The notes under the pieces were generated by a model, which was not told the DNA's origin, did not search any database, and saw nothing but the letters and a program-made list of their open reading frames with translations. Both the position numbers and the translations under genes were made by a program. This document shows positions 8,711-17,209 of a stretch of DNA of 64,000 nucleotides, one piece after another. Every line of letters starts with the position of its first letter. The stretch's first letter is position 1. Origin of the DNA: Streptomyces blattellae (lineage in GTDB: Bacteria > Actinomycetota > Actinomycetes > Streptomycetales > Streptomycetaceae); NCBI RefSeq assembly GCF_009709555.1, contig NZ_WJBG01000197.1, positions 99,946 through 163,945 of the forward strand, given 5' to 3'.

Positions 8711-9373
8711 CTACTTCTCGGCGCTCTCGCGCTTCAGCGCCTCCAACGCGCGACCCGTGACCTCGTCCACCGGGCCCATCGCGTTGATCGTCACGACCAG
8801 GCCCTGCGTCTTGTAGTAGTCGATGATCGGCTCGGTCTGCGTGTGGTAGACCTCCAGCCGCTTGCGGACGGTCTCCTCGGAGTCGTCGTCGCGCTGGTAC
8901 AGCTCACCGCCGCAGACGTCGCAGACGCCCTCCTTCTTCGGCGAGCTGTTCGTCACGTGGAAGACGTGCGAAGAGTCCTTGCGGCAGACCCGTCGGCCGG
9001 CGATCCGCTTGACGACCTCTTCCTCGGGGGCCTCAAGATCGAGGACCGCGTCCAGCTTGACGTCCTCGGTCTCCAGCACCTCGTCCAGCGCCTCGGCCTG
9101 CGAGACATTGCGCGGGAAGCCGTCGAGCAGGAAGCCGTTCTCCGCGTCGGGCTGCTCCATGCGGTCCTTGGCCATCGCGATGGTGACCTCGTCCGGGACC
9201 AGGTTGCCGGCGTCCATGTAGGACTTCGCGAGTTTGCCGAGTTCCGTCTGCTGGCTGATGTTCGCGCGGAACAGGTCGCCCGTGGAGATGTGCGGGATGC
9301 GCAGCTTCTCGGCTAGGCGCGTGGCCTGCGTACCCTTACCGGCGCCCGGCGGCCCGACGAGGACGATTCGCAT
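8711..9373 (-). CDS. adk: Adenylate kinase
   Basis: Adk interconverts ATP + AMP and 2 ADP. The 220-residue product has the P-loop GPPGAGKGTQATRLAEKL (from residue 7), the AMP-binding HISTGDLFRAN and LLDGFPRNVSQAEAL segments, and a long LID domain (about residues 130-165) with Cys residues CRKD and CDVCGGELYQR that probably bind zinc. Its ATG overlaps the secY stop by one base (TGATG), so the two genes are translationally linked. Confidence 0.99.
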   Translation of the reverse strand: MRIVLVGPPGAGKGTQATRLAEKLRIPHISTGDLFRANISQQTELGKLAKSYMDAGNLVPDEVTIAMAKDRMEQPDAENGFLLDGFPRNVSQAEALDEVLETEDVKLDAVLDLEAPEEEVVKRIAGRRVCRKDSSHVFHVTNSSPKKEGVCDVCGGELYQRDDDSEETVRKRLEVYHTQTEPIIDYYKTQGLVVTINAMGPVDEVTGRALEALKRESAEK

Positions 9374-10686
9374 CAGCGGAGGAACCCTTCGTAATTGCGC
9401 TGCTGGAGCTGGCTCTCGATCTGCTTCACCGTCTCAAGACCGACACCCACGATGATCAGGATGCTGGTGCCGCCGAAGGGGAAGTTCTGGTTTGCCCCGA
9501 AACCAGCCAACGCCATTGTCGGAACGAGAGCGATCAGACCCAGGTACAGCGAACCCGGCCAGGTGATTCGGTTGAGCACGTACGACAGGTACTCAGCGGT
9601 CGGTCGGCCAGCCCGGATGCCCGGGATGAAGCCACCATACTTCTTCATGTTGTCGGCTACTTCTTCGGGGTTGAAGGAGATGGCCACGTAGAAGAACGCG
9701 AAGAACACGATGAGCAAGAAGTACAGAGTGATGTAAATCGGGTGGTCACCCCGGACCAGGTGTGACTCGATCCACGTTTTCCAGCTGGAATTACCGCCTG
9801 AGAACTGTGCGATCAGTGCCGGGATGTAGAGCAGCGACGAGGCGAAGATGACGGGAATCACACCCGCCTGGTTCACCTTGAGTGGAATGTACGTGGAGGT
9901 ACCGCCGTAGGACCGGCGGCCGATCATCCGCTTCGCGTACTGCACGGGGATACGACGCTGCGCCTGCTCGACGAAGACCACCAGGCCGACCATGAACAGG
10001 CCGACGAGGACGACGGTGCCGAACTCGATCCAGCCGTCGGCCAGCGTGCCCTGCGTCTTGATGGTCCACAGCGCGGACGGGAAGGTCGCGGCGATCGAGA
10101 TGAACATCAGGATCGACATGCCGTTGCCGATGCCGCGGTCGGTGACCAGCTCACCGAGCCACATCACGACGGCCGTACCGGCGGTCATGGTGACGACCAT
10201 GGTGACGGTCACGAAGATCGACTGGTCCGGAACGATGTCGGAAGCCACGGAACAGCCCTGGAAGAGCGCGCCGGTGCGGGCGGTGGCCACCAGGCCGGTC
10301 CCCTGCAGGATGGCCAGCGCCACGGTCAGGTAGCGGGTGTACTGCGTGATCTTCGCTGTGCCGGCCGAGCCCTCCTTCTTCAGGGCCTCAAGCCGCGGGA
10401 TCACCACCGTCAGCAGCTGCAGGATGATGCTCGCGGTGATGTACGGCATGATGCCGAGCGCGAAGATCGTGATCTGCAGCAGCGCGCCGCCGCTGAACAT
10501 GTTGACCAGACCGAACAGCCCTTGGTTGGCGGAGGCCTGGTCGAGACAGGTCTGGACGTTGCGGTAGTCGACACCCGGGATCGGGATGTGCGTACCGATC
10601 CGGTAGATCACGATGATGCCGAGCGTGAAGAGCAGCTTCTTGCGCAGGTCGGGCGTCCTGAACGCCCGGGCGAACGCGGTGAGCAC
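9373..10686 (-). CDS. secY: Preprotein translocase subunit SecY
   Basis: SecY is the central channel of the Sec translocon. The 437-residue protein has ten predicted membrane helices, starting KKLLFTLGIIVIYRIGTHIP, with the plug-region FSGGALLQITIFALGIMPYI and the cytoplasmic loop RRIPVQYAKRMIGRRSYGG. Its partner secE is at 40953-41234. A 242-bp gap and a perfect hairpin (10861-10893) separate secY from rplO, so secY-adk may have their own control. Confidence 0.99.
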   Translation of the reverse strand: MLTAFARAFRTPDLRKKLLFTLGIIVIYRIGTHIPIPGVDYRNVQTCLDQASANQGLFGLVNMFSGGALLQITIFALGIMPYITASIILQLLTVVIPRLEALKKEGSAGTAKITQYTRYLTVALAILQGTGLVATARTGALFQGCSVASDIVPDQSIFVTVTMVVTMTAGTAVVMWLGELVTDRGIGNGMSILMFISIAATFPSALWTIKTQGTLADGWIEFGTVVLVGLFMVGLVVFVEQAQRRIPVQYAKRMIGRRSYGGTSTYIPLKVNQAGVIPVIFASSLLYIPALIAQFSGGNSSWKTWIESHLVRGDHPIYITLYFLLIVFFAFFYVAISFNPEEVADNMKKYGGFIPGIRAGRPTAEYLSYVLNRITWPGSLYLGLIALVPTMALAGFGANQNFPFGGTSILIIVGVGLETVKQIESQLQQRNYEGFLR

Positions 10687-10860
10687 GGTGCCTCCTGCGA
10701 CCCCCGCGCTTCTGCGTCAAGGGTGACGATTGTGAGAATCCGATGGATAACGACATACGTAACGGTCAACTGCCGCGCTGAGTGCCCCACGTGGCGCGCT
10801 CAGTAAAAGTTGGCAGTGCAGGCCACCTTACCCGCGGGACCGCCGCCCTTGGAACGACCA

Positions 10861-10893
10861 ACCGGGGATACCCCATTTGTGGGTATCCCCGGT
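10861..10893 (-). terminator. Hairpin between rplO and secY
   Basis: ACCGGGGATACCC (10861-10873) pairs perfectly over 13 bp with GGGTATCCCCGGT (10881-10893), loop CATTTGT. It stands just after rplO. The U-tract is weak (TTGGTCGTTCC), so it may attenuate rather than stop transcription into secY. Confidence 0.6.
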
Positions 10894-10928
10894 CGGGATC
10901 GCTCAAGTCATCAAGACGCCTGAGATGT

Positions 10929-11384
10929 TCAGACGAGCTCGGTGACGGTACCGCCGGCGGCGGTGATCTTCTCCTTGGCGGAGCCGGAGACGGCGTCGAC
11001 CGTCACCTGCAGCGCCACGGAGATCTCGCCCTGGCCGAGGACCTTGACGAGGCTGTTCTTGCGAACGGCACCCTTGGCCACCAGACCCTCGACGGTGACC
11101 TCGCCACCCTCGGGATAGAGCGCGGCCAGCTTGTCGAGGTTCACGACCTGGTACTCGGTCTTGAACGGGTTCTTGAAGCCCTTCAGCTTCGGCAGACGCA
11201 TGTGGAGGGGCATCTGCCCGCCCTCGAAGCGCTCCGGAACCTGGTAGCGGGCCTTGGTGCCCTTGGTACCACGACCGGCCGTCTTACCCTTCGACGCCTC
11301 ACCACGACCCACACGGGTCTTGGCGGTCTTGGCGCCCGGGGCGGGACGGAGGTTGTGGATCTTCAGCGGGTTCTGCTCCGCCAT
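10929..11384 (-). CDS. rplO: 50S ribosomal protein L15
   Basis: L15 is a late-assembling 50S protein. The 151-residue product begins MAEQNPLKIHNLRPAPGAK, followed by the Gly/Lys-rich VGRGEASKGKTAGRGTKG segment and the conserved EGGQMPLHMRLPKLKGF. It is 2 bp after rpmD and is the last ribosomal gene before the hairpin at 10861-10893. Confidence 0.99.
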   Translation of the reverse strand: MAEQNPLKIHNLRPAPGAKTAKTRVGRGEASKGKTAGRGTKGTKARYQVPERFEGGQMPLHMRLPKLKGFKNPFKTEYQVVNLDKLAALYPEGGEVTVEGLVAKGAVRKNSLVKVLGQGEISVALQVTVDAVSGSAKEKITAAGGTVTELV

Positions 11385-11386
11385 GA

Positions 11387-11569
11387 TCAGTCGACCTCCT
11401 CGACCGTCACGAGGTGGCGGACGGTGTGCACCATGCCGCGGAACTCGGGGCGGTCCTCCTTGACGACCACGTCGTTGACCCGCTTCAGGCCAAGCGAACG
11501 CAGGGTGTCACGGTGGTTCTGCTTGCTGCCGATGTACGACTTCGTCTGCGTGATCTTGAGCTGAGCCAT
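11387..11569 (-). CDS. rpmD: 50S ribosomal protein L30
   Basis: The 60-residue product (MAQLKITQTKSYIGSKQNHR ... VTVEEVD) is a complete L30, a small protein of the 50S subunit. Its ATG overlaps the rpsE stop by one base (TAATG) and rplO follows 2 bp later, the standard spc-operon order. Confidence 0.98.
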   Translation of the reverse strand: MAQLKITQTKSYIGSKQNHRDTLRSLGLKRVNDVVVKEDRPEFRGMVHTVRHLVTVEEVD

Positions 11570-12177
11570 TACGCAGCACCAGCCCCGGCACGCGCACGCA
11601 GCAGAGCCGCGGGAGCGACGTCCTCAAGCGGCAGACCACGGCGGGCCGCGATCTCCTCGGGACGCTGCAGACCCTTCAGGGCCTCCACGGTCGCGTGCAC
11701 GATGTTGATCGCGTTGGACGAGCCGAGCGACTTCGACAGCACGTCGTGGATACCGGCGCACTCAAGCACGGCACGCACCGGACCACCGGCGATAACGCCG
11801 GTACCGGGCGACGCGGGCTTGAGCAGCACGACGCCGGCAGCCTTCTCACCCGTGATCGGGTGCGGGATGGTGCCCTGGATCCGGGGGACCTTGAAGAAGT
11901 GCTTCTTGGCCTCCTCAACGCCCTTGGCGATGGCGGCCGGCACCTCCTTGGCCTTGCCGTAACCGACACCCACGGTGCCGTCACCGTCGCCCACCACGAC
12001 CAGCGCGGTGAAGCTGAAGCGACGACCACCCTTCACAACCTTGGCGACGCGGTTGATCGCGACGACGCGCTCAACGTACGCGGTCTTCTCGGCGGCAGCC
12101 GCACCGCCGTCACGGCCCTTCCGGTCCCGCCGCTCGCCGCCACCGGCACCGCCACCGCGGCGCTGGGGTCCAGCCAT
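11569..12177 (-). CDS. rpsE: 30S ribosomal protein S5
   Basis: S5 is a 30S protein involved in decoding fidelity and mRNA unwinding at the entry channel. The start is ATG 12177 (MAGPQRRGGGAGGGERRDRK), giving 202 residues with a Gly/Arg-rich N-terminal extension typical of actinobacteria. The core contains VVAINRVAKVVKGGRRFSFT and GYGKAKEVPAAIAKGVEEAKK. Upstream in-frame codons run back into rplR and are rejected. Confidence 0.98.
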   Translation of the reverse strand: MAGPQRRGGGAGGGERRDRKGRDGGAAAAEKTAYVERVVAINRVAKVVKGGRRFSFTALVVVGDGDGTVGVGYGKAKEVPAAIAKGVEEAKKHFFKVPRIQGTIPHPITGEKAAGVVLLKPASPGTGVIAGGPVRAVLECAGIHDVLSKSLGSSNAINIVHATVEALKGLQRPEEIAARRGLPLEDVAPAALLRARAGAGAA

Positions 12178-12217
12178 TGGAATTACCTCTCTCTGTTTCC
12201 GCTTGGTCGGAACCGGC

Positions 12218-12601
12218 TCAGAACTTGAGCCCGGCCTCGCGGGCGGCGTCCGCCAGAGCGGCGATGCGCCCGGCGTACTGGTTACCACCACGGTCGAATA
12301 CGACGGCCTCGACACCGGCGGCCCTGGCGCGCTCGGCGACCAGGGCGCCGACCTGCTTGGCCTGCGCCGACTTGTCGCCCTCGGCGCCACGGATCGAGGT
12401 GTCCAGGGTGGACGCCGACGCCAGGGTGTGGCCCTTCAGGTCGTCGATCACCTGCGCCACGATGTGGCGGTTGGAGCGGGTCACGACCAGACGGGGACGC
12501 TCCGCGGTACCCGAGACCTTCTTGCGGATCCGGATGTGACGGCGCTTGATCGCGGCGCGCTTGTAGGCGTCGCCCTTGAGGATCTTCTGCCCGTATGCCA
12601 T
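12218..12601 (-). CDS. rplR: 50S ribosomal protein L18
   Basis: L18 binds 5S rRNA in the central protuberance with L5. The 127-residue product opens MAYGQKILKGDAYKRAAIKR and has the conserved RPRLVVTRSNRHIVAQVIDD and ending FDRGGNQYAGRIAALADAAR. It is 3 bp downstream of rplF and 40 bp upstream of rpsE. Confidence 0.99.
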   Translation of the reverse strand: MAYGQKILKGDAYKRAAIKRRHIRIRKKVSGTAERPRLVVTRSNRHIVAQVIDDLKGHTLASASTLDTSIRGAEGDKSAQAKQVGALVAERARAAGVEAVVFDRGGNQYAGRIAALADAAREAGLKF

Positions 12602-12604
12602 GGC

Positions 12605-13144
12605 TTACTTACCCGCCTTTCCGACCTTGCGGCGGATGACTTCGCCCTCGTACTTGACGCCCTTGGCCTTGTACGGGTCGGGCTTGCGCAGCTTGCGGAT
12701 GTTGGCCGCAACCTCGCCGACCTTCTGCTTGTCGATGCCCTCGACCGAGAAGCGGGTCGGGTTCTCCACCTTGAAGGTGATGCCCTCGGGGGCCTCGACG
12801 GTGATCGGGTGGCTGTAGCCCAGAGCGAACTCCAGGTTCGAACCCTTGGCGGTCACTCGGTAACCGACACCGCTGATTTCGAGCTTCTTCACGTAACCCT
12901 GGGTCACGCCGGTGATCATGTTCGCCACCAGCGTGCGGGACAGGCCGTGCAGGGCCTTGTTCTGACGCTCGTCGTTGGGGCGGGTGACGCTCAGGACGCC
13001 GTCCTCACCCTTGGCGATCTCGATCGGCGCCGCGATGGTGTGGGACAGCGAACCCTTGGGGCCCTTGACCGACACCGTGCGGCCGTCGATGGTGACGTCC
13101 ACGCCGGCGGGAACCGCGATGGGGAGCTTGCCGATGCGCGACAT
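12605..13144 (-). CDS. rplF: 50S ribosomal protein L6
   Basis: L6 sits near the GTPase-associated centre and the sarcin-ricin loop. The 179-residue product has the duplicated L6 fold: first half from MSRIGKLPIAVPAGVDVTID, second half from KKLEISGVGYRVTAKGSNLE, ending YKAKGVKYEGEVIRRKVGKA. It is 24 bp after rpsH. Confidence 0.99.
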   Translation of the reverse strand: MSRIGKLPIAVPAGVDVTIDGRTVSVKGPKGSLSHTIAAPIEIAKGEDGVLSVTRPNDERQNKALHGLSRTLVANMITGVTQGYVKKLEISGVGYRVTAKGSNLEFALGYSHPITVEAPEGITFKVENPTRFSVEGIDKQKVGEVAANIRKLRKPDPYKAKGVKYEGEVIRRKVGKAGK

Positions 13145-13168
13145 AGCTGTTTCCTCCGTTCCCTTCCG

Positions 13169-13567
13169 TTACCAGACGTAGGCGAGGACTTCTCCGCCTA
13201 CGCCCTTCTTGCCGGCCTGCTTGTCGGTGAGGAGCCCGTGGGACGTGGAGATGATCGCCACGCCGAGGCCGCCGAGCACCTTCGGCAGGTTGGTGGACTT
13301 CGCGTAAACCCGGAGACCGGGCTTGGAGATCCGCTTGATGCCCGCGATGGAGCGCTCACGGTTGGGGCCGAACTTCAGCTCCAGGACGAGGTTCTTGCCG
13401 ACCTCGGCGTCCTCGACCTTCCAGCCCGTGATGAAGCCCTCCTGCTGGAGGATCTCCGCGATGTGCGACTTGATCTTCGAGTGCGGCATCGCCACGGTGT
13501 CGTGGTACGCCGAGTTCGCGTTCCGCAGACGCGTAAGCATGTCTGCGATCGGATCAGTCATGGTCAT
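13169..13567 (-). CDS. rpsH: 30S ribosomal protein S8
   Basis: S8 binds helix 21 of 16S rRNA and in E. coli represses the spc operon at the translational level. The start chosen is ATG 13567 (MTMTDPIADMLTRLRNAN), giving the 132 residues expected; a longer form adds a non-conserved 15 residues. The C-terminus STSHGLLTDKQAGKKGVGGE is conserved. A 237-bp gap separates it from rpsN, unusually long for this operon. Confidence 0.97.
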   Translation of the reverse strand: MTMTDPIADMLTRLRNANSAYHDTVAMPHSKIKSHIAEILQQEGFITGWKVEDAEVGKNLVLELKFGPNRERSIAGIKRISKPGLRVYAKSTNLPKVLGGLGVAIISTSHGLLTDKQAGKKGVGGEVLAYVW

Positions 13568-13804
13568 GAATTGGCCTTCGGCCTCTCTCGCCGGGGTTTC
13601 CTGGTGCGCCATCCCTCTCCCCGATCCGAGACGGGACGGGTGCGGCGCGGTGGACCTACGGCGTAGTAAGCAAACGTTAGCGGGCAGCTGCCCGCGGGCG
13701 TACGGGCGTCAGGCGCCCAACCCTCCAAGCCTAAGCCATGGAGAGGTGGGCCCCTGACACTGCCCTTTACTTACCGAGAGCCTCTGGAATCCCGAAATAC
13801 GGGA

Positions 13805-13990
13805 TTACCAGGAGCTCTTGGTCACGCCCGGCAGCTCGCCACGGTGAGCCATCTCACGAAGGCACACGCGGCACAGGCCGAACTTGCGGTACACGGAGTG
13901 CGGACGGCCGCAGCGCTGGCAGCGGGTGTAGCCACGCACACCGAACTTGGGCTTGCGAGCAGCCTTGGCAATCAGAGCCTTCTTCGCCAT
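13805..13990 (-). CDS. rpsN: 30S ribosomal protein S14 type Z (zinc-binding)
   Basis: This short 61-residue S14 (MAKKALIAKAARKPKFGVRG) carries CQRC and CRVC, the four zinc ligands of the type Z protein. It is the form built into ribosomes when zinc is plentiful; the longer zinc-free paralogue is elsewhere in most Streptomyces. It lies 5 bp after rplE. A small inverted repeat, AATCCCG (13788-13794) with CGGGATT (13800-13806), overlaps its stop. Confidence 0.97.
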   Translation of the reverse strand: MAKKALIAKAARKPKFGVRGYTRCQRCGRPHSVYRKFGLCRVCLREMAHRGELPGVTKSSW

Positions 13991-13995
13991 CTCGC

Positions 13996-14553
13996 TCACG
14001 CCTCCTTGAAGGGGAAGCCGAGGTGACGAAGGAGCGCGCGGCCCTCAGCGTCGTTGGTCGCCGTGGTCACCACGGTGATGTCCATACCCCGGACGCGGTC
14101 GATCTTGTCCTGGTCGATCTCGTGGAACATGACCTGCTCGGTGAGACCGAAGGTGTAATTGCCACGGCCGTCGAACTGCTTGGGGGACAGACCACGGAAG
14201 TCGCGGATGCGCGGCAGCGCGAGCGACAGGGTGCGGTCCAGGAACTCCCACATGCGGTCGCCACGGAGCGTGACGTGGGCACCGATCGGCTGACCCTCAC
14301 GCAGCTTGAACTGCGCGATGGACTTGCGGGCCTTGGTGACGGCCGGCTTCTGACCGGTGATCGTGGTGAGGTCGCGGATGGCGCCCTCGATCAGCTTGGA
14401 GTCGCGGGCGGCGTCGCCCACACCCATGTTGACCACGATCTTGACGAGGCCGGGGATCTGCATGACGTTCTCGTACTTGAACTCGTCACGCAGCTTGCCC
14501 GCGATCTCCTCGCGGTACTTCGTCTTCAGACGCGGAGTGGTGGTGGTAGCCAT
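13996..14553 (-). CDS. rplE: 50S ribosomal protein L5
   Basis: L5 binds 5S rRNA and touches P-site tRNA. The 185-residue product has the signature VMQIPGLVKIVVNMGVGDAA and the C-terminal IDQDKIDRVRGMDITVVTTA. Its ATG overlaps the rplX stop by one base, coupling translation. Confidence 0.99.
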   Translation of the reverse strand: MATTTTPRLKTKYREEIAGKLRDEFKYENVMQIPGLVKIVVNMGVGDAARDSKLIEGAIRDLTTITGQKPAVTKARKSIAQFKLREGQPIGAHVTLRGDRMWEFLDRTLSLALPRIRDFRGLSPKQFDGRGNYTFGLTEQVMFHEIDQDKIDRVRGMDITVVTTATNDAEGRALLRHLGFPFKEA

Positions 14554-14876
14554 CAGATGTCCTCACCCGTCCGCTTGGCAACGCGGATCTTGTTGCCTTC
14601 GTCGTCGAAGCGGTAACCGACACGCGTGACGACCTTCTGACCGTCCTGCTCAACGACCAGCTGGACGTTGGAGACGTGGATCGGCGCCTCGGTCGTGACG
14701 ATGCCGCCGGCCTGCGAACCGCGAGCGGTCGGACCGGCCTTGGTGTGCTTCTTGACCCGGTTGACACCCTCGACCAGGACACGGTCCTCGCGGGGGTAGG
14801 CCGCGATGACCTTGCCCTGCTTGCCCTTGTCCTTGCCGGTGATGACCTGGACCAGGTCGCCCTTCTTGATCTTCAT
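14553..14876 (-). CDS. rplX: 50S ribosomal protein L24
   Basis: L24 is an assembly initiator of the 50S subunit. The 107-residue product begins MKIKKGDLVQVITGKDKGKQ (KOW motif) and contains the conserved EGVNRVKKHTK. It begins 2 bp after the rplN stop. Confidence 0.99.
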   Translation of the reverse strand: MKIKKGDLVQVITGKDKGKQGKVIAAYPREDRVLVEGVNRVKKHTKAGPTARGSQAGGIVTTEAPIHVSNVQLVVEQDGQKVVTRVGYRFDDEGNKIRVAKRTGEDI

Positions 14877-14878
14877 GC

Positions 14879-15247
14879 TTACAGCACCTCCGGCGCGAGG
14901 GAGATGATCTTCATGAACTTCTTCTCGCGCAGCTCACGGCCGACCGGGCCGAAGATACGGGTGCCGCGAGGGTCGCCGTCGTTCTTCAGAATGACGGCGG
15001 CGTTCTCGTCGAAGCGGATGTACGAGCCGTCCGGACGGCGGCGCTCCTTGACGGTGCGAACGATGACCGCCTTGACGACGTCACCCTTCTTCACGTTGCC
15101 ACCGGGGATCGCGTCCTTGACGGTGGCGACGATGACGTCACCGATGCCCGCGTAGCGGCGACCGGAGCCACCGAGCACACGGATGCAAAGGATCTCCTTC
15201 GCACCAGTGTTGTCGGCGACACGCAGTCGCGACTCCTGCTGGATCAC
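14879..15247 (-). CDS. rplN: 50S ribosomal protein L14
   Basis: L14 forms an intersubunit bridge with 16S rRNA. The 122-residue product opens MIQQESRLRVADNTGAKEIL and ends FMKIISLAPEVL, the exact family length. It is separated from rpsQ by 183 bp of hairpin-rich sequence, an unusual interruption in the spc operon. Confidence 0.99.
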   Translation of the reverse strand: MIQQESRLRVADNTGAKEILCIRVLGGSGRRYAGIGDVIVATVKDAIPGGNVKKGDVVKAVIVRTVKERRRPDGSYIRFDENAAVILKNDGDPRGTRIFGPVGRELREKKFMKIISLAPEVL

Positions 15248-15380
15248 GTCTATCTCCTGTTTGTCTGCCGGTTCCCGCAGGGCCCCTACGGGACGAACCT
15301 GCGAGCCTGGCGGAACCGTCCTGCGGGTAGCTCCCGCAGGAATTACTTGCGCCTCTTCAGGCGGAAACCCACGCCGGGGT

Positions 15381-15427
15381 CCGGGGCGGAGCCCCGGCGG
15401 GGGTCAGCGGGGGCCTGAAGCCCCCGC
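15381..15427. repeat. Two GC-rich palindromes inside the rpsQ-rplN spacer
   Basis: CCGGGGC (15381-15387) pairs with GCCCCGG (15391-15397), and GCGGGGGC (15407-15414) pairs with GCCCCCGC (15420-15427). Both are transcribed between rpsQ and rplN. The first matches a common Streptomyces intergenic palindrome wording (GTCCGGGGCGGAGCCCCGG). They could attenuate, process or stabilise the operon mRNA. Confidence 0.6.
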
Positions 15428-15430
15428 TTG

Positions 15431-15718
15431 TTACTTCGCCTTCTCGAGGATCTCGACGACGCGCCAGCGCTTCGTCGCGGACAGCGGCCGGGTCTCCATG
15501 AGGAGGACTCGGTCGCCGACGCCCGCGGCGTTCTGCTCGTCGTGCGCCTTGAGCTTGTTCGTACGGCGGATGACCTTGCCGTACAGCGCGTGCTTCACGC
15601 GGTCCTCGACGGCGACGACGACGGTCTTGTCCATCTTGTCGCTGACGACGAGACCCTCGCGGGTCTTGCGGAAGCCGCGCGCCTCTGCGGTCTGCTCAGT
15701 CACGTTGCTCTCACTCAT
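15431..15718 (-). CDS. rpsQ: 30S ribosomal protein S17
   Basis: S17 is an early-assembling 16S rRNA-binding OB-fold protein. The 95-residue product has an N-terminal actinobacterial extension (MSESNVTEQTAEARGFRKTR) and then LVVSDKMDKTVVVAVEDRVK. Its ATG overlaps the rpmC stop by one base (TGATG). Confidence 0.98.
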   Translation of the reverse strand: MSESNVTEQTAEARGFRKTREGLVVSDKMDKTVVVAVEDRVKHALYGKVIRRTNKLKAHDEQNAAGVGDRVLLMETRPLSATKRWRVVEILEKAK

Positions 15719-15942
15719 CAGGCGTTCTCCACCGTTTCGATGCCCAGCTCACGCTCGCGCATCAGGGTGTAGATCCGCGCGATGTCCTTGCGGACCGCCT
15801 TGAGACGGCCGTGGTTCTCGAGCTGCCCGGTCGCCGCCTGGAAGCGGAGGTTGAACAGCTCTTCCTTGGCCTCGCGGAGCTTGTTGAGGAGCTCCTCGTT
15901 GCCCAGCTCGCGCAGCTCGGACGCCTTGGTACCGGCCGACAT
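15718..15942 (-). CDS. rpmC: 50S ribosomal protein L29
   Basis: L29 lies beside L23 at the tunnel exit. The 74-residue product (MSAGTKASELRELGNEELLN) is an alpha-helical hairpin. I chose ATG 15942, which overlaps the rplP stop as TGATG; the GTG immediately before it is also possible and would add one residue. Confidence 0.97.
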   Translation of the reverse strand: MSAGTKASELRELGNEELLNKLREAKEELFNLRFQAATGQLENHGRLKAVRKDIARIYTLMRERELGIETVENA

Positions 15943-16361
15943 CACGCTTCACCTGCCTCGCGCTTGACGATCTTGCACTTCATCGGCAGCTTGTGAGCCG
16001 CACGGGTCAGGGCCTCACGCGCGATCTTCTCGTTGGGGTACGACAGCTCGAACATCACACGTCCGGGCTTGACGTTGGCCACCCACCACTCGGGAGAGCC
16101 CTTACCCGAACCCATGCGGGTCTCGGCGGGCTTCTTCGTCAGGGGGCGGTCCGGGTAAATGTTGATCCAGACCTTGCCGCCACGCTTGATGTGACGGGTC
16201 ATGGCGATACGAGCCGCTTCGATCTGACGGTTCGTGACGTACGCCGGGGTCATCGCCTGGATGCCGTATTCGCCGAACGCAACCTGCGTTCCACCCTTGG
16301 ACATACCAGAGCGCTTCGGGTGGTGCTGCTTGCGGTGCTTGACCCTACGGGGGATCAGCAT
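15942..16361 (-). CDS. rplP: 50S ribosomal protein L16
   Basis: L16 helps form the A-site region of the 50S subunit. The 139-residue product opens MLIPRRVKHRKQHHPKRSGM and carries the conserved ARIAMTRHIKRGGKVWINIY. It follows rpsC by 5 bp. Confidence 0.99.
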   Translation of the reverse strand: MLIPRRVKHRKQHHPKRSGMSKGGTQVAFGEYGIQAMTPAYVTNRQIEAARIAMTRHIKRGGKVWINIYPDRPLTKKPAETRMGSGKGSPEWWVANVKPGRVMFELSYPNEKIAREALTRAAHKLPMKCKIVKREAGEA

Positions 16362-16366
16362 GTCGG

Positions 16367-17209
16367 TCAGGCCTCCGTTCCGCCGGTAGAAGAGGACGCA
16401 GCCTCAGCCGGAGCGGCGGCAGCGGGAGCCTCGGCCTTGGGGGCCTCGGCGCCGGCAGCCTGCTGCGGCTTGCGACCGCGCCGCTCGCCACCGCGGCCAC
16501 CACGGGCCGGGCGGTCGGAGCCGCCACCGCGGGCCGGGCGGTTACCCGCACGGGCGGCAGCGTTCTCAGCGCGGACCTCGGCGATGTTCTTGACGTCACC
16601 CTTGTAGATCCAGACCTTCACACCGATACGGCCGAAGGTCGTCTTGGCCTCGAAGAAGCCGTAGTCCACGTTCGCGCGGAGCGTGTGCAGGGGCACACGG
16701 CCCTCGCGGTAGAACTCCGAGCGGGACATCTCGGCGCCGCCGAGGCGGCCACCGCACTGGATCTTGATGCCCTTGGCGCCCGCCTTCATCGCCGACTGCA
16801 TGCTCTTGCGCATGGCACGGCGGAAGGAGACACGGGAGGACAGCTGCTCGGCGACGGCCTGGGCCACGAGCTGAGCGTCCGTCTCCGGGTTCTTGACCTC
16901 AAGGATGTTCAGCTGGACCTGCTTGCCGGTCAGCTTCTCCAGGTCGCCGCGGATACGGTCGGCCTCGGCGCCGCGGCGGCCGATGACAATGCCCGGGCGA
17001 GCGGTGTGGATGTCCACCCGCACGCGGTCACGGGTGCGCTCGATCTCCACCTTCGAGATGCCGGCACGCTCCATGCCGGACGTCATCATCCGACGGATGG
17101 CGACGTCTTCCTTGACGTAGTCCTTGTACAGCTTGTCGGCGTACCAGCGCGACTTGAAGTCGGTCGTAACGCCGAGCCGGAACCCGTGCGGGTTTACCTT
17201 CTGGCCCAT
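16367..17209 (-). CDS. rpsC: 30S ribosomal protein S3
   Basis: S3 lines the mRNA entry tunnel. The 280-residue product has the KH domain (PGIVIGRRGAEADRIRGDLE) and the C-terminal domain (GIKIQCGGRLGGAEMSRSEF). It ends with a low-complexity tail of about 65 residues rich in Arg/Gly then Ala/Pro/Glu, making it longer than E. coli S3. The start overlaps the rplV stop by one base (TAATG). Confidence 0.98.
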   Translation of the reverse strand: MGQKVNPHGFRLGVTTDFKSRWYADKLYKDYVKEDVAIRRMMTSGMERAGISKVEIERTRDRVRVDIHTARPGIVIGRRGAEADRIRGDLEKLTGKQVQLNILEVKNPETDAQLVAQAVAEQLSSRVSFRRAMRKSMQSAMKAGAKGIKIQCGGRLGGAEMSRSEFYREGRVPLHTLRANVDYGFFEAKTTFGRIGVKVWIYKGDVKNIAEVRAENAAARAGNRPARGGGSDRPARGGRGGERRGRKPQQAAGAEAPKAEAPAAAAPAEAASSSTGGTEA

